Part shown: positions 54,553 through 61,794 of the stretch, piece by piece
Layout: each line of letters opens with the position of its first letter
Position numbering within the stretch: position 1 is the stretch's first letter
Source: Actinoplanes cyaneus
Lineage (GTDB): Bacteria > Actinomycetota > Actinomycetes > Mycobacteriales > Micromonosporaceae
Direction: 5' to 3'
DNA: 64,000 nt
NCBI RefSeq assembly: GCF_016862095.1
Contig: NZ_BOMH01000036.1
Span: 1 to 64,000 of the forward strand
Position numbers and translations under genes: made by a program
The notes under the pieces: generated by a model
Database searches by the model: none
The model's input: the letters and a program-made list of their open reading frames with translations, nothing else
What the model was told of the DNA's origin: nothing

Positions 54553-57500
54553 TCAGTTCAGGCGGAAGACCACCGCGTCGGCGAGGTCCTCGCGGCGGAT
54601 GGTGAGCGCGTCCACCGGCACGTCACCGGCCTGCTCCCAGGGCGTGCCGGCGACCTCGGAACGGATCAGCACCACCGTGCCGACCCCGATCGAGCGCAGG
54701 TACGCGATGCTTGCCAAGTCCGGGAACGACTGCACCTGCCTGCGCATCTCGGTCTGCTGGGCCACGGCGACGTTGCCGCCACCGTTCGCCACCTGCTGGT
54801 ACCCCGAGGTGGTCCAGAGCTGCACGGTCTGGTCGCGGAGAGCGTCGGTGGGCAGGACCAGCATCGGCCCGCCCACCGAGCGCAGCGCTTCCGGCTGGCG
54901 GGGCGTGACCGGGTGAGCGGTCGCGTTCCAGCCCTCCAGGAGCACCAGGAAGAGCGGCAGCAGCGTCGCGAGCCGCAGCAACGGGCCGGGCCGGGCCGGC
55001 GTGCGCTGGGCCGCGAGGTGCTCGGTGCGCCGCACGAACTCGTCGACGGCCCCGGCCGCCAGGATGGCCAGCACCAGCGTCACCCACAGCATCAGGCGGC
55101 CCGGGACGACCTGGTTGAACGCTGCCCCGAAGTGCCCGAAGAGCGGAAGGTACGTCCAGCGGCCGCCGAAGAAGGTGGTGCCCAGCGTGAGGATCACCGC
55201 GACGGCCAGGCCGAGCAGCAGGAACAGCCGCTGCCGCCACCGCCAGATCGAGAAGATCAGGCCGGCCAGCGCCAGCGCGTACAGCATGAAACCGGGAAGC
55301 AGCGACATCTCGGCGGCCCAGCCCAGGGAGGCCCGCGGCGTGACGTGCGCAGCGCCCCAGATCCGGGACTCGGCCGGCCCGATCAGCAGCCCGCGCAGCG
55401 GTGCGGAGAGGTCTTTGATCTGCTCGCCGCGGGTGCTGAGGTCGGGCACCCGCAGATACGGAATGGCGAGCACCGCGCCGACGGCGGTGAAGAACAGCAC
55501 GCCCAGGTAATCGGCGAGCAGCAGCCGCCAGCCGAGCACCGCCCTCGTCGGGCGGGGAGGCTTCCGCTTCCGCTCAGGCCGGCTTTCCGGACGCCGCTTG
55601 CCACGTGGCGCGGTCTTGCCCGCCGAGCCCGTACCGGCGTCCTTCTTTTCCGGCTTCTCTTCCGGTTTCTTGCCCTGCGGATCCTTCTCCGTGCCGGGCT
55701 CGTCCTTGCCCGGAGCCTTCGGGGTCGGGGCGGCGCCGGTCAGCTTGTCCCCGCTCGGCTCTTCCTTCTTCCCCGGCTTGCCCGGCTCGGCCTTCTTCTC
55801 CTCCGGCTTGCCCGGCTCGGCCTTCTCGATGCGGTCGGCCTTGTTCAGGACCTGCTTCGTGTTGCCGAGGGCATGCGCGCTCTGCTCGGACTTCGTCTTG
55901 GCAGGCGTTGTCGTGGAGCCGGCCGCTTTGTCGGGCTCGTCCTCGGTCCGGTCCTTCGGAGCCTTGTCGTCCTTTGCGGACTTGTCGACGTCCGCCTTCT
56001 CCGACTCGGCTGGGCCCGGCTTGTCTGCCACGGTTGTGCCCGGCTTGAACGGTGCGGCCGTGCCTGGCTTCGACTGCTCGGCCGTGCCGGGCTTGGGCGG
56101 CTCGGTCGTGACCGGCTTGCTCTGCTGCTCAGGGCTCTGCACTGCGAGGCTCTGGGCTTCAGGGCTCTGCTTGTCCGAACCTTGCTTGTCCGGGTTCTGC
56201 TTCTCCGGGGTCTGCTTGTCCGAGCTTTGCTTGCCCGGGTTCTGCGTGGCCTTGAGCCGCCTCGCCCGCCAGAACTGCCGGAACCGCCGGATCGGCACCA
56301 CGATCAGCAGGACGAGCACGATCGCGCCCAGCAGGTAGGCGAACGGCACCCCGAGCGCGAAGCCCAGAGTCAGCTGCCAGATGGCCACGAGCCAGCCCAG
56401 TGCCGCCCAGCCGGAGTTGCGCCGGGCGGGCCGGAAACCGTACCGGATGGACCAGCCGTGACCCCTGGCCAGCAGCGCCAGGGCGAGCGGGATGGCACCG
56501 GCCGAGACGATGTTGAGGTGACCCTCCTGGGCGAGGCGCCACGGCGCGCACGCGAACGCGGCCGCCGCCACCGCCGCACCCGTCGGTCGCGCGCCGAGTT
56601 GCCGCACCAGGGCGTAGGCGCCGAACAGCAACAGCGCATGGGCCAGCACGAACAGCATGTTGTAGCGCAGCACGGCCGCTTCCGGCCCCGTCCCGAGCAG
56701 GCCGGCGGGCGCGTAGCCGAGCAGGCTGTCCCCGTACGCCAAAGCGTCCGGGGTCGGGAAGTAGGCGTTGGCCTGCCAGAGCTTGACCGGATTGGTCTGC
56801 AGCACGTGGCCCAGCCAGGAGATCTGCCACGCCTGCTGGGACGGGTCGCCGAGATCCTGCGGCAGGGTGTGCAGCGGATCGCGCAGCGTGGGCCAGGTCA
56901 GCGCGGCCGCGAAGATCAGCGAGAGGTAGATCGCCCGCGAGTACTCATGGATGAGCCCCCGGCCGAAAGCACGGAAGGCGCGCCGGATCCGCCCCGGCGG
57001 CTTCTCGGCGGCGGCGTCGGCGAAGGCGGCCCAGGGGTCCTGCGGGACCCCCGGTGGCCGGGTCTCCGGCAGTTCCTTCCGCCGCCGCTTACCTTTCTCG
57101 CCGCCCGTGGTCGTTTGTGGACCCGCTGCCGGACTCTTGCCGGCCGTGGTGTCCTTGGTCGCCGCCGGCTCTTCCCGGGTCGTTCCCGAAGTGCTGAGCA
57201 CCGTTGCAGGCTTGTCGGCGGGCGAGGCCTCCGTCTTGCCGGCGGCTGTCTTCCCCGTCTCGGTCGTGTCAACTTTGGCGTCGGCCGTCGTCTCCGGCTT
57301 CCCGGACGGCGTTCCGTCACCAGACTTGTCCGACTTGTCGGAAGGCGCGGCGTGCCGCGGAGAAGCAGCCGACGACGTCACCTCGCTCGAAGCTTTCGCG
57401 TCGCCCGGAGCCTTGACGTCGTCCGAAGCTTTCGCGTCGCTCGGAGCGGCGTCGCCGCTTGATGGCTTCACGTCGCTTGGTGGCTTCACGTCGCTTGGTG

Positions 57501-57684
57501 GCTTTGGGTCGCTCGAAGGCACCGAGCTGACCGGCTCAACCGCGCCGGCCTTCCGCCCCCGGCGGCTGCTCTTCCCGGACCCGAAGATCCCGAAGAGTCG
57601 CCTCCGTCCCGGCTTGCCTGGCTCCGGCGTCTGGGCGCCGTCACCGGCCGACCTGGTCGGGAGCGATTGTGGCTGCTCGGTCAT
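54553..57684 (-). CDS. Very long polytopic membrane protein with disordered insert (GT-C-like)
   Basis: A 1,043-residue protein. Residues 1-~255 are charged and disordered with SDVKP/SDAKA-type repeats. Two hydrophobic blocks follow, about 260-470 (first helix AIYLSLIFAAALTWPTL) and 715-920, separated by a ~235-residue Lys/Pro/Glu-rich insert with xxxKQ and EPGKP repeats. The last ~120 residues are extracytoplasmic. The fold hints at a lipid-linked-sugar glycosyltransferase (the loop LPQDLGDPSQQAWQISW is acidic), but no signature settles it. The ATG at 57684 has GGGGAGA close upstream. It lies downstream of nfo (22-base gap) on the same strand. Confidence 0.75.
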   Translation of the reverse strand: MTEQPQSLPTRSAGDGAQTPEPGKPGRRRLFGIFGSGKSSRRGRKAGAVEPVSSVPSSDPKPPSDVKPPSDVKPSSGDAAPSDAKASDDVKAPGDAKASSEVTSSAASPRHAAPSDKSDKSGDGTPSGKPETTADAKVDTTETGKTAAGKTEASPADKPATVLSTSGTTREEPAATKDTTAGKSPAAGPQTTTGGEKGKRRRKELPETRPPGVPQDPWAAFADAAAEKPPGRIRRAFRAFGRGLIHEYSRAIYLSLIFAAALTWPTLRDPLHTLPQDLGDPSQQAWQISWLGHVLQTNPVKLWQANAYFPTPDALAYGDSLLGYAPAGLLGTGPEAAVLRYNMLFVLAHALLLFGAYALVRQLGARPTGAAVAAAAFACAPWRLAQEGHLNIVSAGAIPLALALLARGHGWSIRYGFRPARRNSGWAALGWLVAIWQLTLGFALGVPFAYLLGAIVLVLLIVVPIRRFRQFWRARRLKATQNPGKQSSDKQTPEKQNPDKQGSDKQSPEAQSLAVQSPEQQSKPVTTEPPKPGTAEQSKPGTAAPFKPGTTVADKPGPAESEKADVDKSAKDDKAPKDRTEDEPDKAAGSTTTPAKTKSEQSAHALGNTKQVLNKADRIEKAEPGKPEEKKAEPGKPGKKEEPSGDKLTGAAPTPKAPGKDEPGTEKDPQGKKPEEKPEKKDAGTGSAGKTAPRGKRRPESRPERKRKPPRPTRAVLGWRLLLADYLGVLFFTAVGAVLAIPYLRVPDLSTRGEQIKDLSAPLRGLLIGPAESRIWGAAHVTPRASLGWAAEMSLLPGFMLYALALAGLIFSIWRWRQRLFLLLGLAVAVILTLGTTFFGGRWTYLPLFGHFGAAFNQVVPGRLMLWVTLVLAILAAGAVDEFVRRTEHLAAQRTPARPGPLLRLATLLPLFLVLLEGWNATAHPVTPRQPEALRSVGGPMLVLPTDALRDQTVQLWTTSGYQQVANGGGNVAVAQQTEMRRQVQSFPDLASIAYLRSIGVGTVVLIRSEVAGTPWEQAGDVPVDALTIRREDLADAVVFRLN

Positions 57685-57706
57685 GACTCTCCCCGGACCA
57701 GTGACG

Positions 57707-58480
57707 TCAGGCGCCCGACCGCTCGCGCAGCAGGGCGATGTCGGCGCGCTGCCCCTCCACCCCGCCCGGAGTCTCCACAATGGCCGGGGCACCGGAGGCG
57801 CGGATGGCGGCGACCACCAACTCGGGGTCGATCTTTCCATTCCCCAGGTTGTCGTGCCGGTCCTGGCCCGAGTCGAACCCGCCCTTGGAGTCATTCGCGT
57901 GGATCAGGTCGATTCGTCCGGTGATCGCCTTGACCCGGTCGACGATGCCGACCAGGTCCTCCCCGCCGGCGAAGGCATGGCACGTGTCCAGGCAGAAGCC
58001 GGCCCCGAACTCGCCGACCGCGTCCCACAGGCGGGCCAGGTTGTCGAAGCGCCGGGCGCACGCGTTCTCCCCGCCGGCGGTGTTCTCGATGAGGATCGGG
58101 AGCGGGAGGCCGCCGTCCTTCTCCGCGTACTCGAACGCCTTCCGCCAGTTGGCGAAGCCGGCGGCCAGGTCACCGCCGTCGACGTGCCCGCCGTGCACGA
58201 TCAGGCCCTTCGCGCCGATCTCGGCGGCCGCCCTGGCGTGCGTCATGAGCAGTTTGCGGCTCGGGATGCGGATCTTGTTGTTCGTCGAGGCGACATTCAG
58301 CCTGTACGGCGCGTGGATGAAGACGTCCACGTCGGACGCGCGCAGCCGCTCCGCGTCCTCGCGCGGCTCCGGATTCTTGTAGCTCTGCGGGTCGGCGAGG
58401 AAGAACTGCACCGCCTCGGCGCCGCGGGCGGCGGCCTCGGCCAGCGGGTCGGCGGGATCGACGTGGGCTCCGATGCGCAT
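57707..58480 (-). CDS. nfo: Deoxyribonuclease IV (apurinic/apyrimidinic endonuclease)
   Basis: A 257-residue AP endonuclease of the EndoIV TIM-barrel family, cleaving at abasic sites in base excision repair. Zinc-ligand motifs are VFIHAPYRLN, LIVHGGHVDGG, ILIENTAGG, FCLDTCHAFAGG, LIHANDSKGGFDSGQDRH and PAIVETPGG, so all catalytic segments are present. The ATG at 58480 begins RIGAHVDPADP, the usual start. It is transcribed divergently from the secreted-protein gene at 58611. Confidence 0.95.
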   Translation of the reverse strand: MRIGAHVDPADPLAEAAARGAEAVQFFLADPQSYKNPEPREDAERLRASDVDVFIHAPYRLNVASTNNKIRIPSRKLLMTHARAAAEIGAKGLIVHGGHVDGGDLAAGFANWRKAFEYAEKDGGLPLPILIENTAGGENACARRFDNLARLWDAVGEFGAGFCLDTCHAFAGGEDLVGIVDRVKAITGRIDLIHANDSKGGFDSGQDRHDNLGNGKIDPELVVAAIRASGAPAIVETPGGVEGQRADIALLRERSGA

Positions 58481-58610
58481 GGGACGAGCCTACGACGCCC
58501 GTCCGACAGTTTCCGGAAAGCGTCACCGCCGTCCGATCCGCCTCGTTAGCCCCATCGATCACGTTTGACCGATCGCCGGCCGTGACCGGCGGCGAACTGG
58601 GGAGATCTGC

Positions 58611-59585
58611 ATGTCGCGGCAGTTCCGATACCGGATGGCAGCGCTGGTGGCCAGCGGCCTGATCTTCGGCCTGCCGCTGCTCACCAACGGCACGGCCAGT
58701 GCAGGTCAGCTCCAACCCGGTGATCGGTGGGTCACCTTCGGGGCTGGCATGCTGGGACTTTCCTGTGATTCCAGGCCGAACGTCGAGAAGATGACGGTGC
58801 CCGCCGAGAGCACCCTGCGCGTGATCAATCGGACCGGGCACGACGCCCGCCTGGAGCTCGCCGGCCGGCCCGGGGGAGTCATCCCGGAGAACGGCGCCGC
58901 CGAGGTGCTGTTCCGCCGGGGCACCACGCCGGTCGTCCTCACGCCGGACTGCTCGGGCTCCGGTGACCCGATTCCGATGCTGGTCACCGCGGTGCCCTCG
59001 ATCGCGGCGACGCTCGTGGACCCGGCGCCGGGCGGTTCGGACGCGTCGGGCCTGCCCGCCCTCGTCAACAGGGTGTCCGGGCAGTCGTCGGCGTCCGGGC
59101 CTGCGGTGTCGCGCACCAGGCAACCGCGGGCACGTCCGTCGCAGGGCGCGGGACACGGCGGGTCCCGCGACCAGGACGACCGGCGGGCACGAGCTGACGC
59201 TTCCAGGAGCGCCGCCGCACAGCCGGACAAGGCAACTGCCCATCACAGCAAGGACCGGATCGCCCGTACGGCGCAGGCTCGTGATCCTGGATCTGCCGGG
59301 GTGCCGCCGGCCGGTCGCGGGACGCAGGCGCCACCGAGTGGTGTGGCAACCGGCGTGACCGGCGACGACGCCCTCCCGCGGGCCTCCGCGACCGACCCGT
59401 TCCCGCAGTCGGGGGAGCCGGTGGACGCGCCCGCGGCCGAGCCGGTGGCGGCGGTCGGGCCGCTGCGCACCGGCCGCCCGATCGGTCTGCTCGGCCTGAC
59501 CGCCGTGGTTTGCATGCTCGGTGTGCTGACAGCGGCTATTCGGGCAATCGTGTCGCAACGTGCATCTCGGTCAAATCTGGCGTAA
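58611..59585 (+). CDS. Secreted, C-terminally membrane-anchored protein of unknown function
   Basis: A 324-residue protein. Signal peptide ends near ASA-G (residue 31). A small beta-rich-looking domain (about 32-130) with two cysteines (SCDSRP and PDCSG) is followed by a long Ala/Arg/Ser-rich disordered region and a C-terminal hydrophobic helix (LLGLTAVVCMLGVLTAAI) and RxxRSN-like tail, so the domain is outside and tethered. There is no LPxTG motif. The ATG has GGGGAGA eight bases upstream. No family was recognised; a cupredoxin-like fold is possible. Confidence 0.75.
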   Translation: MSRQFRYRMAALVASGLIFGLPLLTNGTASAGQLQPGDRWVTFGAGMLGLSCDSRPNVEKMTVPAESTLRVINRTGHDARLELAGRPGGVIPENGAAEVLFRRGTTPVVLTPDCSGSGDPIPMLVTAVPSIAATLVDPAPGGSDASGLPALVNRVSGQSSASGPAVSRTRQPRARPSQGAGHGGSRDQDDRRARADASRSAAAQPDKATAHHSKDRIARTAQARDPGSAGVPPAGRGTQAPPSGVATGVTGDDALPRASATDPFPQSGEPVDAPAAEPVAAVGPLRTGRPIGLLGLTAVVCMLGVLTAAIRAIVSQRASRSNLA

Positions 59586-59700
59586 GGTTTTCTTCGTAAG
59601 GCTCCGCGGGGCGACCGCGTCCACCTCATCGGTGTGGTCGTTCCTCCCCAGGTCCCACCCAACGAACCGGACCGGACGCCCCGCGGCTCTGCAGGAAACG

Positions 59701-59730
59701 AGACCCCGTCCACACGGACGGGGTCTTCGT
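59701..59730 (+). terminator. Terminator before the rpsF operon
   Basis: An 11-pair perfect stem (59701-59711 with 59716-59726) with ACAC loop, followed by TCGTTTT. It ends transcription from the secreted-protein gene. Confidence 0.85.
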
Positions 59731-59782
59731 TTTGGGACCCAGCGCCCTACCTGGGTATGCTGGCTCGGTTCGCAGACTGTTC

Positions 59783-59875
59783 GCCGTGGGCGTTCCTTCT
59801 CCCACGGCTTTCTTCTGCGTGCGACACAAGACCTCCTGCCACGGAGAGACCGTGGCCGTATAGCCCACAGGAGGT
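59783..59875 (+). promoter_or_regulatory. Structured rpsF leader with sequestered Shine-Dalgarno
   Basis: Three elements: a hairpin (GCCGTGGG at 59783-59790 with CCCACGGC at 59801-59808) followed by a T-rich run; ACCTCCTG at 59831-59838, exactly complementary to CAGGAGGT at 59868-59875, which is the rpsF ribosome binding site; and between them an inner hairpin CCACGG (59839-59844) with CCGTGG (59850-59855). The outer pairing would hide the ribosome binding site. rpsF leaders in many bacteria bind the S6:S18 complex for autoregulation; this fold could be the local version. Confidence 0.65.
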
Positions 59876-59882
59876 GAATGTC

Positions 59883-60173
59883 TTGCGTCATTACGAACTC
59901 ATGGTGATCCTCGATCCTTCGCTCGAGGAGCGCACCGTGGCCCCGTCGCTCGACCAGTACCTGAACGTGATCAGGACCGCGGGTGGCTCGGTGGAGAAGC
60001 TCGACGTCTGGGGCCGTCGCCGGCTCTCGTTCGAGATCAACAAGAAGGCTGAAGGCATCTACGCGGTCATCGACCTGCAGGCGACGCCCGAGGCCGTGGT
60101 GGAGCTGGACCGTCAGCTCAAGCTCAACGAGTCCATCCTGCGGACCAAGGTCATCCGTCCCGAGACCCGCTGA
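59883..60173 (+). CDS. rpsF: 30S ribosomal protein S6
   Basis: A 96-residue S6 beginning [19 protein letters not shown] and ending [11 protein letters not shown]6 pairs with S18 on the 30S platform. The start is TTG at 59883, eight bases after AGGAGG; a GTG just before it would be too close to the ribosome binding site. It heads rpsF-ssb-rpsR-rplI. Confidence 0.97.
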   Translation: MRHYELMVILDPSLEERTVAPSLDQYLNVIRTAGGSVEKLDVWGRRRLSFEINKKAEGIYAVIDLQATPEAVVELDRQLKLNESILRTKVIRPETR

Positions 60174-60239
60174 GGCGTTTTTTGTCAGAGGGTCCTGAGA
60201 CCCTTTGCGTCAACGACTTGAGCGGCGAGGAGAAGTTTC

Positions 60240-60812
60240 ATGGCTGGAGAAACCGTAATCACGGTGGTTGGCAACCTGACCAATGACCCTGAGCTGCGCT
60301 TCACCCAATCGGGGGCGGCGGTCTGTTCCTTCCGCGTCGCCTCCACCCCGCGGACCCTTGATCGGCAGTCGGGCGAATGGAAAGACGGCGAGCCACTCTT
60401 CCTGGCGTGCAGCATCTGGCGTGACGCCGCTGAGCACGTGTCCGAGTCGCTGCAGCGCGGCGCTCGGGTGATCGTGCAAGGCCGGCTGCGTCAGAGGACG
60501 TACGACACCAAAGAGGGAGAGAAGCGCACCGTTTACGAGCTCGAGGTCGACGAGATCGGCCCGTCCCTGCGCTACGCCACGGCGAAGGTGCAGAAGGCGA
60601 GTCGTTCCGGCGGCGGGGGTGGCTTCGGTGCCTCCGGCGGTGGTGGCGGCGGCAATCGGCAGCAGTTCAACGGTGGTGGCGGTAACAGCGGCGGTGGTGG
60701 TGGTCGGAGCAACAACGACTACGACGACCCCTGGGCCACGGCTGCGCCCGCTTCCGGCAACCGTTCCGGCGGTGGCAACAACTCCTCGTTCGACGACGAG
60801 CCTCCCTTCTAA
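60240..60812 (+). CDS. ssb: Single-stranded DNA-binding protein
   Basis: A 190-residue SSB. The OB fold (1-115) begins [19 protein letters not shown] and contains [16 protein letters not shown] Gly-rich linker leads to the acidic tip DDEPPF that binds partner proteins. It coats single-stranded DNA during replication and repair. It lies 66 bases after rpsF and 36 bases before rpsR. Confidence 0.98.
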   Translation: MAGETVITVVGNLTNDPELRFTQSGAAVCSFRVASTPRTLDRQSGEWKDGEPLFLACSIWRDAAEHVSESLQRGARVIVQGRLRQRTYDTKEGEKRTVYELEVDEIGPSLRYATAKVQKASRSGGGGGFGASGGGGGGNRQQFNGGGGNSGGGGGRSNNDYDDPWATAAPASGNRSGGGNNSSFDDEPPF

Positions 60813-60848
60813 GCCCTCGGGCTTATCTTGAGTTCAGGAGTAAGAGCA

Positions 60849-61088
60849 ATGGCCAAGGCTGCGGCGCTTCGCAAGCCGAAGAAGAAGGTGAACCCGCTCG
60901 ACAAGGACGGGATCACCTACATCGACTACAAGGACACCGCGCTCCTGCGGAAGTTCATCTCCGACCGGGGCAAGATCCGTGCCCGTCGCGTCACCGGGGT
61001 GACCTCGCAGCAGCAGCGGCAGATCGCCCGCGCGGTCAAGAACGCCCGCGAGATGGCGCTCCTGCCGTACACGGCGACGGCGCGCTGA
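60849..61088 (+). CDS. rpsR: 30S ribosomal protein S18, cysteine-free form
   Basis: A 79-residue S18 with [16 protein letters not shown] and [18 protein letters not shown]. It binds S6. The N-terminal zinc-type CxxC found in many actinobacterial S18s is replaced by [11 protein letters not shown], so this is a C-minus version in the main operon. Zinc-free paralogues usually serve in zinc shortage; here it may be the ordinary copy. The ATG has CAGGAG at eight bases. Confidence 0.96.
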   Translation: MAKAAALRKPKKKVNPLDKDGITYIDYKDTALLRKFISDRGKIRARRVTGVTSQQQRQIARAVKNAREMALLPYTATAR

Positions 61089-61102
61089 GGAGGGTCACCG
61101 AA

Positions 61103-61552
61103 ATGAAGATCATCCTCACACAGGAAGTTTCGGGTCTCGGGACCCCCGGCGACGTGGTCGAGGTCAAGAACGGCTACGGCCGTAACTACCTCCTGCCGCA
61201 GGGCTTCGCCATCCGGTGGAGCAAGGGCGCCGAGAAGCAGGTCGTCGTCATCAAGCGGGCCCGCGAGGCCCGTGAGATCCGCGACCTGGGCCAGGCGACC
61301 GAGGTCAAGGAGCAGCTCTCCGGCCTGAAGGTCTCGCTGAGCGCGCGTACCGGCAACGGTGGCCGCCTGTTCGGCTCGATCACCCCGGCCGAGATCGTCG
61401 ACGCGGTCAAGGCCGCCGGCGGCCCCTCGCTGGACCGTCGTCGTCTCGAGCTCCCGAGTCACATCAAGACCACGGGCTCGTACAACGTCCAGGTCAAGCT
61501 GCACCCCGAGGTGACCGCCACGTTCCCGGTGAACGTCGTCGCCGCGAAGTAA
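61103..61552 (+). CDS. rplI: 50S ribosomal protein L9
   Basis: A 149-residue L9 that binds 23S rRNA. Sequence begins [20 protein letters not shown] and carries [15 protein letters not shown], the N-domain signature, then the long connecting helix and C-domain. It is the last gene of the operon; a terminator follows at 61571. The start has GAGGAGGGT about eight bases upstream. Confidence 0.97.
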   Translation: MKIILTQEVSGLGTPGDVVEVKNGYGRNYLLPQGFAIRWSKGAEKQVVVIKRAREAREIRDLGQATEVKEQLSGLKVSLSARTGNGGRLFGSITPAEIVDAVKAAGGPSLDRRRLELPSHIKTTGSYNVQVKLHPEVTATFPVNVVAAK

Positions 61553-61570
61553 GTCCTCGCACCACCATGT

Positions 61571-61601
61571 AACGGCACGCCGGTTCGCCCGGCGTGCCGT
61601 T
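61571..61601 (+). terminator. Terminator after rplI
   Basis: A 13-pair perfect stem (61571-61583 with 61589-61601) with a TTCGC loop. No T-run follows. It ends the rpsF operon. Confidence 0.8.
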
Positions 61602-61620
61602 CGTGCTTTCCGCACCGGGC

Positions 61621-61794
61621 GCCGCCGCCTCGTCGTCCGGTGCTCTGGGTGGGTCAGCTGAGCTCGCGCCGCCTCGTCGTTCGGCGCTCCGGGTGGGTCA
61701 GCTCAGCTCGCGCCGTCTCGTCGTCCGGAGGCTCCGGATGGGCCAGGTGAACTCGCGCCGCCTCGTCGTCCGGCGCTCCGGGTGGGTCAGCTGA
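61621..61794. repeat. 44-45 base tandem repeat, four copies
   Basis: Copies start at about 61622, 61666, 61710 and 61755, sharing GCGCCGCCTCGTCGTCCGG and GGGTGGGTCAGCTGA-like ends. The last copy runs into the stop codon of the minus-strand gene at 61787. No protein frame is clearly conserved on either strand; it occupies the gap between convergent rplI and that gene. Confidence 0.8.

Noticed and set aside
52966-57462. A 1,498-codon open frame on the plus strand
   Set aside because: It overlaps the convincing GT87-like gene in a shifted frame and runs antisense to the long membrane protein gene. Its content is Arg/Gly/Leu noise typical of shadows in GC-rich DNA.
61594-61794. A 66-codon plus-strand frame with repeated SSRRLVVRR-like peptides
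   Set aside because: It is just the translation of the 44-base tandem repeat, which also changes frame between copies.
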